Shown in pieces: positions 19,301-26,875 of a DNA stretch of 64,000 bases. Within the stretch, counting starts at the first letter, position 1. The number at the start of each line of letters is the position of its first letter. The notes below the pieces were generated by a model. That model did no database searches and was not told the DNA's origin. It worked only from the letters and a program-made list of their open reading frames with translations. The DNA comes from Streptomyces sp. NRRL S-118 (lineage in GTDB: Bacteria > Actinomycetota > Actinomycetes > Streptomycetales > Streptomycetaceae). The translations under genes were made by a program, and so were the position numbers. The stretch spans positions 167,777 through 231,776 of the forward strand of contig NZ_KL591008.1 of NCBI RefSeq assembly GCF_000716335.1. Direction: 5' to 3'.

Positions 19301-19400
19301 GTTCCTCCGCGCGTGCGTTGCGCAGCAGCCCGTTCGGGGCGGAGTCGTTCTCCCACAGGGCGCGGCGGACGTCCTCGGGTGAGTGTTCTGCGGTGGTCAC
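16374..19400 (-). CDS. Tetratricopeptide-repeat protein paired with HSP90-like protein
   Basis: A 1008-residue soluble protein made largely of degenerate TPR helices: many pairs such as AAEYALAAAHWYDAAGD-like segments, EAVAAYRRAVELWESVGQP and DEALRTWAPVLDGESRC. There are no membrane segments. An acidic tract (EDDAYEDDAVEDDAHQG) sits at about residue 890-920. GTG 19400 overlaps the HSP90-like stop as GTGA, so the two proteins are made together. TPR proteins often act as co-chaperones that bind the C terminus of HSP90; a physical partnership is plausible but is inference. The frame extends upstream only as a shadow. Confidence 0.85.
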   Translation of the reverse strand: MTTAEHSPEDVRRALWENDSAPNGLLRNARAEELVAAAESTGDRALLRQALFGLIRAYEYSTERGKMLVPFARLMQEWDRDPSAFDAGDTHTFHWMFKWVSSGMLTLPEIPLATMEQWLAEMERRYRVAGHSERAVRQAEFELSEVTGDTARTARAFAAWTAAERDRMANCHACELNDQGAYWLSRGQDDKALRTWAPVLDGESRCMEEPHRVLAKSLLPLVRTGRLDEARANHLRGYRMARGNESLLPSIGRHIEFCALTGNEGRGLEILSEHAAHLTSDGNPWARLELFTGTLVLLRRLVALGFGGQPAVAYAGRQRTVRELHDLLDAEAAAIAARFDARNGSDVTSGRLRRSLEQKPLVAALPLGVRAARLAGPAAASVGAGAAGPADGNGEAGPAGGDREADTLPGLVAEARRLRSLGHPRAAVLWDRIEALVARTGGAASDPLLAADLLDHRALRAGRGGEPSARELFERVAAAYRAAGEPSRAALADLRVVSAAVHAGAEPEEIRDLLATATAAAHALDPEEPTRTRRAATAALTRIKVEAMLSHDHDDHGATRLGSDLTAFVEQFAQHANEDGGLDDLLAEADRMRADLAWQAGDPDTAEGLLSLAAQRAVASGHPWDAAEPMARRARLLMRLGRFAEAEEAARGALAHSAELVDPGELAPIRLTLAEVLYQQDGKEAEAADYALEAAHWYDAAGDSAGAGAYARLVLAQALGETGRAAEAAEVLESALPDLLEHGDEQAVRARDTLARNLRALGDRRAAAEQYLLAAEVAKGWEHAGPHAQLATLAAECLSGAGLRDEAVAAYRRAVELWESVGQPVALARALRSLAWLEVQGGDADTAKELMARALAAVGGEGAEQLAERARTWSQTAELLLGELDRQHEDDAYEDDAVEDDAHQGAGRRDGDEDEPVGAAAAASVRQEAVRLLEQADAAFAALGPGALDERTRCAVQAAWTEHELGRAGAAADRLRALISEVRALDTEEARSCLPQLEHTLAQLERQD

Positions 19401-21277
19401 TTGTCGCCCTCCTGGGTGCCCCGAGCGGGGGTGGTCGTGGGGTGCGTGGCCCATTCCAGGAGCCCGAGGAAGGCCCGGTTGAGCAGCGAGGTGTCGGCGG
19501 GGCGCAGCGGGCGCTGCGCCATCAGCAGGGCCTGCCCGTACAGCGACTCGACCGCCGTGCCGGCCAGTTCGGCGTCGCTGATCGCCGCGATGCGGCGCAC
19601 CAGGGGGTTGTTGTGGTTCAGGACCAGACGGGAGCGGGGTGCCGAGCCGCGCAGGGCGCCCAGGATGTCGCTCCAGAGGCTGTCCGCGCCCTCCTCGGCC
19701 GCCGCGCGGTCCCGCTCGTGCCGGGCCTCCCGGTCGTCGAGGTACAGCGCCGGGACCGTGACCGGCTGGAAGGCGCGCACCGCCACGTCGCAGCCCAGCG
19801 CGTCCAGCCGCGCCCGGGCGGTGGCGAGGAACCCGGCGAGGGCCAGCTCCTGCTGCGGCTCGACGGGGTCGAGGTGCGCGGTGACGGCGCCCGCGTCCAG
19901 CTCGCTGACGGTGACGCCCTCCCGCACCTGCGGCAGCAGGGCGATGAGGTCCGCGTCGTACGTGTACCCGCCGTTGACGATGCCCAGGCCGTGGGCGGCG
20001 GCGATGGGGGAGACCTGCCGGAACTCCTCCACCGTGCGCGTGAAGTGCACTTGCGGGTGGGCCCGGACGAACTCGTCGAGGGTGACCCGGCCGTCGCTGG
20101 TCTCGAACGGCAGCCACGGCAGCATCAGCGAGAACAGCTCCGCGTCGTGCCGCGCCATGGACTTCACGCCCAGGTGGTGCACGGTGAGGAAGGCCGCCAG
20201 CCGGTCGGGGTCACCGGCCGCGAGCTCGGCGAGCCAGGCGCGGATCCGGACCCCGAGCGCGTCGCGCACGGCGGCGAGCGTCTCGTCGTCGTAGAGGTTC
20301 TCCCGGGAGGCGGTGGGCCGGAGCGTGTCGGTGTCCAGGACGACGCGGACGAAGAACGCCCAGTCCGGCAGCAGGTTGTCGGCCCGGTCCGTGAGCAGCA
20401 TGCCCTTGAGGTAGACCCGGTGGGCCGCCCGGCTCGCCGGGCTGGTGGCGGAGGGCAGGACGTACGCGACGCCGCGCACGCCGGCGACCGGCAGGTCGAG
20501 GTCGATGGAGTCGAGCGGGGTGAACCCGAAGACGCGGGCGCAGTGCCCGGCGAGCGCCACCCGGCGGGCGGTGGGCGTCGGGTACGCCCGGTCCCACACG
20601 GCGGGCCGCTCGGTCAGCGGTCGGTCGGTGGCGTCCGGTCCCGTGAAGGTGACCTCGTGCGGCAGCAAGGAACCGAAGTCCCGGGCGAGTTCGGCGACGC
20701 GCCGCGGGTCCGTCCACTCCTCGGCGCCGGGGCGCGGCTCCAGCCGGACCGTGGTGCCCGGCTCCGGCCGCGCGTCGTGCGGCAGTGTCCGTACCGTGTA
20801 CGAGCCGTCGTCGCTCGCGAGCCACTCGACGGGCGGCTCCTCGGGCTTGCGGGCGGACCGGGACACCACGCGGATCTGCCGCGCGACGACGAAACAGGCG
20901 AGCAGCCCGATGCCGAACTGGCCGAGGAACTCCTGCCGGGCGCTGTCCAGGGCGTCGCGCTTGGAGCTGCGGCCGATGGTGGCGAGGAGGGTGTGCACCT
21001 CCTCGGAGGTCAGTCCGATGCCGGTGTCCTCCATGACGACGGCGTCGCCGGTGGCCGTGAGGCGGATGCCGGTGGGTGCGGCGGGGTCGTGGGCGAGACG
21101 GGCGGTGACCGCGTCCACGGCGTTCTGCAGCAGCTCGCGGACGTAGACGCGCGGGCTGGAGTAGAGGTGGTGCGACAGCAGGTCGACCAGGCCGCGGAGG
21201 TCCACCTGGAAGGTGTTGACCGACGGCTCGGAGCCGGAGGGTTCGGAGGGACGGGACGGGCGAAGGTTCATGGGCAT
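19397..21277 (-). CDS. HSP90-family (HtpG-like) chaperone
   Basis: A 626-residue protein, the usual length of bacterial HtpG. The N-terminal GHKL ATPase domain has YVRELLQNAVDAV (Glu and Asn for ATP and Mg), VVMEDTGIGLT (Asp-x-Gly-x-Gly), LLATIGRSSKRDAL and GQFGIGLLACFVVA. The middle domain holds RVYLKGMLLTDRADNLLPDWAFFVRVVLDTDTL, which contains the typical 'NLLP.WAFFVR' stretch. It is more divergent than canonical HtpG in the middle and C-terminal parts. A 20-residue Ser/Pro/Glu-rich leader precedes the first helix. The start is ATG 21277, with another ATG six bases later. It is the first gene of a two-gene operon with the TPR protein. Confidence 0.9.
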   Translation of the reverse strand: MPMNLRPSRPSEPSGSEPSVNTFQVDLRGLVDLLSHHLYSSPRVYVRELLQNAVDAVTARLAHDPAAPTGIRLTATGDAVVMEDTGIGLTSEEVHTLLATIGRSSKRDALDSARQEFLGQFGIGLLACFVVARQIRVVSRSARKPEEPPVEWLASDDGSYTVRTLPHDARPEPGTTVRLEPRPGAEEWTDPRRVAELARDFGSLLPHEVTFTGPDATDRPLTERPAVWDRAYPTPTARRVALAGHCARVFGFTPLDSIDLDLPVAGVRGVAYVLPSATSPASRAAHRVYLKGMLLTDRADNLLPDWAFFVRVVLDTDTLRPTASRENLYDDETLAAVRDALGVRIRAWLAELAAGDPDRLAAFLTVHHLGVKSMARHDAELFSLMLPWLPFETSDGRVTLDEFVRAHPQVHFTRTVEEFRQVSPIAAAHGLGIVNGGYTYDADLIALLPQVREGVTVSELDAGAVTAHLDPVEPQQELALAGFLATARARLDALGCDVAVRAFQPVTVPALYLDDREARHERDRAAAEEGADSLWSDILGALRGSAPRSRLVLNHNNPLVRRIAAISDAELAGTAVESLYGQALLMAQRPLRPADTSLLNRAFLGLLEWATHPTTTPARGTQEGDK

Positions 21278-21642
21278 GAGGGGGCACCCTCACGGCTCCG
21301 GACGGCAGCCGCGGGTGCGGGTCGGGCGATCGCGGGGTCCCCCCCTCACGAATCGCGATGGGCCCGGCCTGGCCCCGGCGCCGGACGCGGGCATCCGCGC
21401 ACGCCACCGAGGAGGGCTCGGAGTTGACGACTATCGTAAGGATGACCACTGACAATGCCCAGGTGGTTTCGGCCCCCTCGTGATCGAACCCGCCCGCCGG
21501 GCCCGCGGGTCCCCGGTGCGGCACGGCCGGCCGTATGGGGTGCGGATGTGCATAACCGGGCGCAGGCCGGTTACCCGCAGGACGTGCGAGCGTGGCGGGC
21601 CACACCGTCGCGCGCTGCCGTCACGGAAGCGAGGAGTCACTG
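21278..21642. other. Divergent intergenic region HSP90 / cyclase-like gene
   Basis: 365 bases between two divergently transcribed genes, without a credible frame. It holds the candidate leftward promoter and, close to the right gene, the GAGGAG ribosome site at 21630-21635. The rightward promoter was not located. Confidence 0.5.
21428..21455 (-). promoter_or_regulatory. Candidate promoter of the HSP90/TPR operon
   Basis: Read on the minus strand, TTGTCA (21455-21450) and TAGTCG (21433-21428) are spaced by 16 bases. They lie about 150 bases before the HSP90-like start, in a 365-base divergent gap. Fit to the consensus is fair only. I saw no CIRCE-type inverted repeat in this gap. Confidence 0.35.
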
Positions 21643-22104
21643 ATGAGCACGGTGAAGGAAGCCGTAGAGGTTGAGGTCCCCGTCCATACCGCCTACAACC
21701 AGTGGACGCAGTTCGAGTCGTTCCCGGAGTTCATGGAGGGCGTCGAGGAGGTCCGGCAGCTCGACGACCGCCACAACCACTGGGTCACGAAGATCGCCGG
21801 CGTGCAGCGTGAGTTCGACACCGAGATCATCGACCAGCTCCCGGACGAGCGGATCGCCTGGCGCACCACCAGCGGCGACACGAAGCAGAAGGGCATGGTC
21901 AGCTTCCAGCGCCTGGACGACACGCACACGCGTGTGGAGCTGGTGATGGACATCGAGCCGAGCGGGGCCGCCGAGAAGGCCGCCGACATGACCGGAACGA
22001 TCGACCGGCGCGTCAAGGGCGACATGCGGCGGTTCAAGGAGTACATCGAGACCCGGGGCGGCGAGTCCGGGGCCTGGCGCGGCCGGATCAGGCCGGGTGG
22101 CTGA
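21643..22104 (+). CDS. SRPBCC-family protein (polyketide cyclase/dehydrase-like)
   Basis: A 153-residue START/SRPBCC-fold protein: the conserved opening EAVEVEVPVHTAYNQWTQFESFPEFMEGVEEVRQLDD, the strand TEIIDQLPDERIAWRTTSGD, a GMVSFQRLDDTHTRVELVMDIEP hairpin, then a long C-terminal helix. This is the COG5637-like type common in actinobacteria, whose ligand is unknown. Start ATG 21643 has GAGGAG seven bases before. The frame is open upstream but without sense. A large hairpin follows about 100 bases later, so it is probably monocistronic. Confidence 0.85.
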   Translation: MSTVKEAVEVEVPVHTAYNQWTQFESFPEFMEGVEEVRQLDDRHNHWVTKIAGVQREFDTEIIDQLPDERIAWRTTSGDTKQKGMVSFQRLDDTHTRVELVMDIEPSGAAEKAADMTGTIDRRVKGDMRRFKEYIETRGGESGAWRGRIRPGG

Positions 22105-22200
22105 CCGGGAGGCACAGAGCGCATCGGCGCACCGGTGAGTGACCGCCCCGGTCCCCCGGGGACGGTGCCCGGCCGGTGATGCGGAGCCGAGCGGCCGTGC

Positions 22201-22244
22201 GGCGCGTGAGCGGCCCTCCCTCACGGGAGGGAGGCTCACGCGCC
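22201..22244. terminator. Bidirectional hairpin between convergent genes
   Basis: Arms 22201-22220 and 22225-22244 pair over 20 positions with three central mismatches and a TCAC loop. It sits between the rightward cyclase-like gene and the leftward solute-binding gene that ends at 22270. Confidence 0.8.
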
Positions 22245-22269
22245 GCCGCGCTGTCCGCCCGGTCCGGTG

Positions 22270-23451
22270 TCACCCCAGGGGGACCAGCTCCCCGCCGACC
22301 GGCAGGCCCGGCACCCGGCGGTTGTCGACGACCACGAGTTCGTACGGGTGCGTCCGGCCGCGCTGCCACTGGCCACCGGCCAGCCGCACCGTGGCCACGT
22401 TCGGCACGGGACCCGACGTCCAGTCCAGCGGGCCCGCGACGGTGTCCAGGCGCGTCGCGCCGATCGCCGCCGCCACCGCAGCCGGGTCCCCGGGGTCGGC
22501 CGCGGTCTCCAGGGCGTGCGCGGCGACCTCGAAGAGCGCGTACGCAAGCCCGAGCGGCTGAAGCCACTGGTTGCCCGTGGCCCCCTCGTACGCCTCGGCC
22601 AGCTCGGCCGCGGTCATGCCGTCGACGGAGGAGCGGTAGGGGTGGGCGGGGCTCCAGTAGACGAGGGTCGCCACCTGCGCCTGGGGCGGTTCCCCGGTGG
22701 CCGTGGCGACGGGCGGGTACGCCAGCCACCGCGAACAGGTGATCATCCGCAGCGGCAGTCCGCGTGCCCGCGCCGCCCGGCGGAAGACCGCGAGATCGGC
22801 GCCGGTCGCAGCGCTCGTCACGATGCCCACGCCCGCCTCGGCCAGCGCCGCGACGTGACCGTCCAGACCGGCGGCCGGCTCCCGGTACGCCGGAGGATCC
22901 ACCAGCCGGTGCCCGCGCGCGTGCGCCGCCGGTACGAAGCCGTGCTCGGCGTGGCGCGACCAGGAGCCCTGCGGGCCGTCGTTCCACAGGCACCCCACGG
23001 GCCCGCGGTCCGTGCCGTCCACCGACTCCCACAGGTCGGCGAAGGTCTCCGCGATGTCGTCCAGACCCCAGCAGAAGTGGTACGTCCACCGGAACGGGCG
23101 CAGTGCCGTCGCGCCCCGCCCGTAGTAGTACACCTGCCAGGGGAACGTACTGGACAGGCACGGCACCTCCGCCCGCTCACAGGCGTCGGCGACCGCCGGC
23201 AGCACCTCCGTGCCCGCCAGCGTCAGGACGATCCGTGCCCCTTCGTGTTCCACCAGTTCGCGGACCGCTTCCCGCGCGCCCTCGGCGCTGGAGCGGCTGT
23301 CGCGGCTCACGAGCCGCAACCCGCGCAGCTCGGGTGCCAGCAGGCCCATGACATAGGCCAGTGGGTCGCCGAGCCGTGCCAGCCGTCCCGTCCGCGCGAC
23401 CACCACGCCCACGGTCGGGGCCCGTCCCACTGTGCCGTTCTCGCATTCCAT
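22270..23451 (-). CDS. Solute-binding-protein-like protein without export signal
   Basis: A 393-residue type-I periplasmic binding fold of the branched-chain amino acid/urea (LivJ, FmdD) type: TVGVVVARTGRLARLGDP, RIVLTLAGTEVLPAVADACERAEVPCLS, then a second lobe with GCLWNDGPQGSW, GVGIVTSAATGADLAVFRRAARARG and ATLVYWSPAHPY. There is no signal peptide or lipobox at ATG 23451 and no permease or ATPase gene nearby. Such cytoplasmic copies may serve as sensors rather than in transport. The start could lie a few codons further in. It is divergent from the small secreted protein gene at 23627. Confidence 0.75.
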   Translation of the reverse strand: MECENGTVGRAPTVGVVVARTGRLARLGDPLAYVMGLLAPELRGLRLVSRDSRSSAEGAREAVRELVEHEGARIVLTLAGTEVLPAVADACERAEVPCLSSTFPWQVYYYGRGATALRPFRWTYHFCWGLDDIAETFADLWESVDGTDRGPVGCLWNDGPQGSWSRHAEHGFVPAAHARGHRLVDPPAYREPAAGLDGHVAALAEAGVGIVTSAATGADLAVFRRAARARGLPLRMITCSRWLAYPPVATATGEPPQAQVATLVYWSPAHPYRSSVDGMTAAELAEAYEGATGNQWLQPLGLAYALFEVAAHALETAADPGDPAAVAAAIGATRLDTVAGPLDWTSGPVPNVATVRLAGGQWQRGRTHPYELVVVDNRRVPGLPVGGELVPLG

Positions 23452-23626
23452 GACCCGGACAACGCCTGCGCGCGGGAGGTGTCACGCCCCGGTTCCCCGA
23501 CAGGCGGCGCGGGCGGGCGCCGGGAGCAGGGGGAAACCACCCGAGCAGTGTCGTCGGCGGCCAGGGCTCGTTGCACATCCCTGTAGGAACCTTCCTCCTC
23601 CCCACCTTCCGCACCAGGAGTCAGAC

Positions 23627-23896
23627 ATGAGCATCCGTCCCGGTATCCGACTGGCCACCGTCTGCGCGGGCATCGCGGGCGCGGGCATCGCGGCGGTCGC
23701 CCCGGCGGCCGCCGCCGACCAGCCGCCCGCCTCGGTCGGCGCCCCCGTCTCCAGCAACCTCAACAGCACCGGGCTGCTCGCGTCGGACTCGCAGGCCCAC
23801 GGCAAGCCCGGACAGGCTTCCCCGCTGCCCGTCGGCGGCGGTCCCGTCGGCGGCCTCCTCGGCGGCGTGCCCGCCGGCCTTCCCCTGGGCGGCTGA
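23627..23896 (+). CDS. Small secreted Gly/Pro-rich protein
   Basis: An 89-residue protein with a clear signal peptide (MSIRPGIRLATVCAGIAGAGIAAVAPAAAA, cleavage near residue 30-33). The mature tail is about 57 residues, low in complexity and ending GGGPVGGLLGGVPAGLPLGG. AGGAG at 23616-23620 sets the start at ATG 23627. No Cys in the mature part. It resembles the many short secreted proteins of Streptomyces with Gly/Leu/Pro-rich ends; function unknown. Confidence 0.75.
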   Translation: MSIRPGIRLATVCAGIAGAGIAAVAPAAAADQPPASVGAPVSSNLNSTGLLASDSQAHGKPGQASPLPVGGGPVGGLLGGVPAGLPLGG

Positions 23897-23913
23897 TCCG
23901 GGCACCCCCGAAC

Positions 23914-23949
23914 GGCGGGCGGCCGGCCGCACCGGCCGGCCAACCCGCC
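23914..23949 (+). terminator. Hairpin behind the small secreted protein gene
   Basis: GGCGGG and GGCCGGCC (23914-23928) pair with GGCCGGCC and CCCGCC (23934-23949), giving 14 pairs with small bulges. It starts 17 bases after the stop codon. Confidence 0.65.
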
Positions 23950-24136
23950 GTAGCCGCCCCCGCGTGGGCGAACGGCCCGTGGCCGACGCCCCCCCGTAGG
24001 ACCGGCCGTGGCCGACGCCCCGCAGCCAGCCCGCCAGCCCTCCGTAACCGACCCGCCGCAGTCGAGCGGGGCGGGGCGGCCGGCCCGGCAGCGACCGGCT
24101 CCCCGTGCCGGTCCGCTCACGCCACGGCCCTGCCCG

Positions 24137-25096
24137 TCAGCCGACCGTGAGCACCAGCTTTCCGGCCGTACGGCCGGTCTCGCCCAGCTCGTGGGCCTTG
24201 GCGGCGTCCGCCAGCGGGAACGAGCCCGCGATGTGCGCGCGCAGCTCACCCGCCTCGGCGAGCGCCGCGATCTCCTTCATCCCCGCGTGGTCCGCCTCCA
24301 CGAGCAGCAACTCCACCCGCACGCCGAGGCGTTCCGCCTCCTCGTACAGCTCGGCGTCCGCGAACGGCAGGATCGACACCAGCAGGCCGCCCGGCCGCAG
24401 GGTCCGCAAGGAGCGGCTGCGCGTGCGGTGTTCGTCCTCGCCGACGGTGTCCAGCACGACGTCCACGTCGCGGACCGCCTCGGCGAAGTCCACCTCCCGG
24501 TAGTCGACCACCTCGTCGGTGCCCAGCTCGCGCAGGAAACCGTGCTTGCCCGCGCTCGCCGTGCCGATCACGTACGCGCCCCGCGCCTTCGCGATCTGCA
24601 CGGCCAGATGGCCCACCCCGCCGGCCGCCGCGTGGATCAGCACACGCTGCCCCGCCTCCACGCGCGCCGTGTCGGCGAGCGCCTGCCAGGCGGTGAGCGC
24701 GGCGAGCGGCAGTGCGCCGGCCTGCTCGTGGCCGATGCCGGCCGGCTTGCGGGCGAAGGCGCGTGCCGGGCCGGTCACGTACTCGGCATGGGAGCCGGCG
24801 CCGTGCGGGTACGGCAGCATTCCGAAGACCTCGTCCCCGGGCTTGAAGAGGGTCACGCCCGTCCCGACCGCCTCCACCACTCCGGAGACGTCCCAGCCGA
24901 GGACGTACGGAGGGGTGCCGAGGAAGAGCGCGTTGCCGCGGTGCTTCCAGTCGGTCGGGTTGAGGCCGGCCGCGTGGACGCGGACGAGCAGCTGGCCGGG
25001 GCCGGGCTCGGGGCGCTCCAGCTCCACCTGCTTCAGCACCTCGGGGCCGCCGAGTACGTCCTGGCTGATGGCGCGCATGATCTTGTTCGTCGTCAT
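24137..25096 (-). CDS. NADP-dependent quinone-type oxidoreductase (zinc-free MDR family)
   Basis: A 319-residue medium-chain dehydrogenase/reductase of the quinone oxidoreductase type. It has GPEVLKQVELERPEPGPGQLLVRVHAAGLNPTDWKHR at the start, GWDVSGVVEAVG, GDEVFGM, then the cofactor-binding AAAGGVGHLAVQIAKARGAYVIGTAS. There is no structural zinc cysteine lobe, which fits the zinc-free branch. ATG 25096 is chosen as the start; an ATG seven codons later (MRAISQ) is an alternative. It is divergent from a GlxA-type regulator over a 70-base gap that contains a symmetrical operator-like site, so the regulator probably controls it. Confidence 0.88.
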   Translation of the reverse strand: MTTNKIMRAISQDVLGGPEVLKQVELERPEPGPGQLLVRVHAAGLNPTDWKHRGNALFLGTPPYVLGWDVSGVVEAVGTGVTLFKPGDEVFGMLPYPHGAGSHAEYVTGPARAFARKPAGIGHEQAGALPLAALTAWQALADTARVEAGQRVLIHAAAGGVGHLAVQIAKARGAYVIGTASAGKHGFLRELGTDEVVDYREVDFAEAVRDVDVVLDTVGEDEHRTRSRSLRTLRPGGLLVSILPFADAELYEEAERLGVRVELLLVEADHAGMKEIAALAEAGELRAHIAGSFPLADAAKAHELGETGRTAGKLVLTVG

Positions 25097-25132
25097 GGGC
25101 TCCAGCCTGCCGTCGGCGCCCGCCCGGGAAAA

Positions 25133-25146
25133 TGGCAAGAATGCCA
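25133..25146. promoter_or_regulatory. Operator-like inverted repeat TGGCA-N4-TGCCA
   Basis: TGGCA (25133-25137) and TGCCA (25142-25146) are a perfect inverted repeat with four bases between. They lie in the 70-base gap between the divergent oxidoreductase and the GlxA-type regulator, 21 bases before the regulator start. The position suits binding by the regulator itself. Confidence 0.55.
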
Positions 25147-25166
25147 ATGTCCGATAGGATCGTGCC

Positions 25167-26123
25167 ATGGCAGCTCCCCCGCACCGCGTCACCGTCCTGG
25201 CGCTCGACGGCGTGTACGCCTTCGAGCTCGGCATCCCCGCCCGGGTGTTCGGCTCGGCGGACGGGCGGTACGAGGTGGTCACCTGCTCCGCCGACGGCGG
25301 TCCGGTACGGACGAACGCCGACTTCTCGATCACCGTCGAGCACGGCCCCGAGGCGCTCGCCTCCGCCGACACCGTGGTGATCGCCCCGTACGACCTGGCC
25401 CTGACCGACCCCGGGCTGCCCGGGCCGGTCGCGGACGCGCTCGCGCGGATCCGCCCCGGCACCCGGATCGTGTCCATCTGCACGGGCGCCTTCGCGCTGG
25501 CGGCGGCCGGGCTCCTCGACGGCCGCCCGGCCACCACCCACTGGGCGCTCGCCCCGCGCTTCCGGGAGCTCTTCCCGCACGTACGGCTCGACCCGGACGT
25601 GCTCTTCATCGACGACGGCGATCTGCTCACCTCGGCCGGCGCCGCCTCCGGCGTCGACGTCTGCCTCCACGTGGTGCGGCGCGACCACGGCAGCGAGGTG
25701 GCCAACCGGGTGGCGCGGTTGTGCGTGGTGCCGCCCTGGCGGGACGGTGGCCAGGCCCAGTACATCGAGCAGCCCGTCCCGGAGCCGTCGTCCGCCGGCA
25801 CGGCCGCCACCCGCCAGTGGGCCCTGGAGAACCTCCACCTGCCGCTGACGCTCTCCGACCTCGCGGGCCACGCGCGGATGAGCCTGCGCACCTTCGCCCG
25901 CCGCTTCCACGACGAGGTGGGCACGAGCCCCGGACGCTGGCTCATCCAGCAGCGGGTGGCGCGTGCCCGTCAGTTGCTGGAGTCCAGCGACCTGCCGGTG
26001 GACCGGATCGCGGGGGAGGTCGGGTTCGCCACGGCGGCGTCGCTGCGCCAGCACCTGCACGCCGCGATCGGTGTCCCGCCCCTCGCGTACCGCCGTACCT
26101 TCCAGGCCGCCGCGGCTCGTTAG
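25167..26123 (+). CDS. GlxA-type transcriptional regulator (DJ-1/PfpI plus AraC HTH)
   Basis: A 318-residue protein. Residues about 5-170 are a DJ-1/PfpI-like amidotransferase fold (TVLALDGVYAFELGIPARVF; SICTGAFALAAAGLLDGRPATTHW, with Cys in the nucleophile-elbow position). Residues about 220-315 are an AraC double helix-turn-helix (LSDLAGHARMSLRTFARRFHDEVGTSPGRWLIQQRVARARQLLESSDLPVDRIAGEVGF). The length and order are as expected for the family. It is divergent from the oxidoreductase gene, which it probably regulates in response to a small molecule. Confidence 0.93.
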   Translation: MAAPPHRVTVLALDGVYAFELGIPARVFGSADGRYEVVTCSADGGPVRTNADFSITVEHGPEALASADTVVIAPYDLALTDPGLPGPVADALARIRPGTRIVSICTGAFALAAAGLLDGRPATTHWALAPRFRELFPHVRLDPDVLFIDDGDLLTSAGAASGVDVCLHVVRRDHGSEVANRVARLCVVPPWRDGGQAQYIEQPVPEPSSAGTAATRQWALENLHLPLTLSDLAGHARMSLRTFARRFHDEVGTSPGRWLIQQRVARARQLLESSDLPVDRIAGEVGFATAASLRQHLHAAIGVPPLAYRRTFQAAAAR

Positions 26124-26805
26124 GCGCAACCGCCGGCGCGGCCGTGCGTCACCGTCACCACCGGTGCGACCGCGACCCGGGTGGGCGGCCCCGTCGTCCG
26201 CCCACCGCACCTCCACCGCGCCGGCGTCCGCGCGTTCCACGGCCGCCACGCCCGTGAGCGGCTCGGGATCCGCCTCCCCGGTGAGCGAGGCCGGCGCCAC
26301 CGGCAGGAACGTGCCGCCACCGTCGCACCGCGCGGTGGACAGGGGGGGGAGTGCCGCCGCCGAGGCGGTCCCACAGCCACGGCCGGGTCAGCCCCAGCCC
26401 GAGCGCCACGGAGGTGGACTCCACCATCGGCTGCCCCTGGATGTGCTGGTCCATGATGAGCGGCCAGGACTCGGCGTCGTCGCGGCCGGGCGTGCGCGTA
26501 CCGGCGGCCGGCCCGTCCGTGTACCGGCCGAGGAGCCCGTACGGATCGGCGCCGCCGGCGCCCGCGCCCCGGAACGCCGCCGCCAGGAACGTCCGTGCGT
26601 ACCCCTCCAGGCCGTCCGAGCGGACGCCGGAGCGGGACGGCCGTCCCGGCAGGTCCAGCAGCGCACCGCCGGGCGTCGCCCAGCGCCAGGCCGCCCGGAC
26701 CGGGCCATCGGCCGCCGCTTCCCAGTGGGCCCGGGTGAAGCCGGTGTGCGGGCTCGGCCCTCGTTCGTCCGGCGGCAGACGGAGGCAGCGGCTCGCGCTG
26801 CTCAT
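26120..26805 (-). pseudogene. Decayed DUF2264-family gene
   Basis: From ATG 26805 the frame gives about 150 residues of a DUF2264 protein: the N-terminal TGFTRAHWEAAADG, GLEGYARTFLAAAFR and the conserved WPLIMDQHIQGQPMVESTSVALGLGLTRPWLWDRL. After about 26350 the frame turns into Arg/Gly-rich nonsense. Traces of a C-terminal part appear in other frames near 26150-26300 (EPLTGVAAVERADAGAVEVRWADDG and RVAVAPVVTVTHG). Intact family members are about 600 residues, so several hundred internal residues are lost and frames are shifted. The end overlaps the stop of the regulator gene. DUF2264 proteins are usually found with rhamnogalacturonan or other plant-polysaccharide genes. Confidence 0.75.
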
Positions 26806-26875
26806 CGGCGCTCCGTGAACAGCGGGCGCCACCCCGGTCAACCGGCGCCCTTCTCCATCCGAACCGATCGGACGA

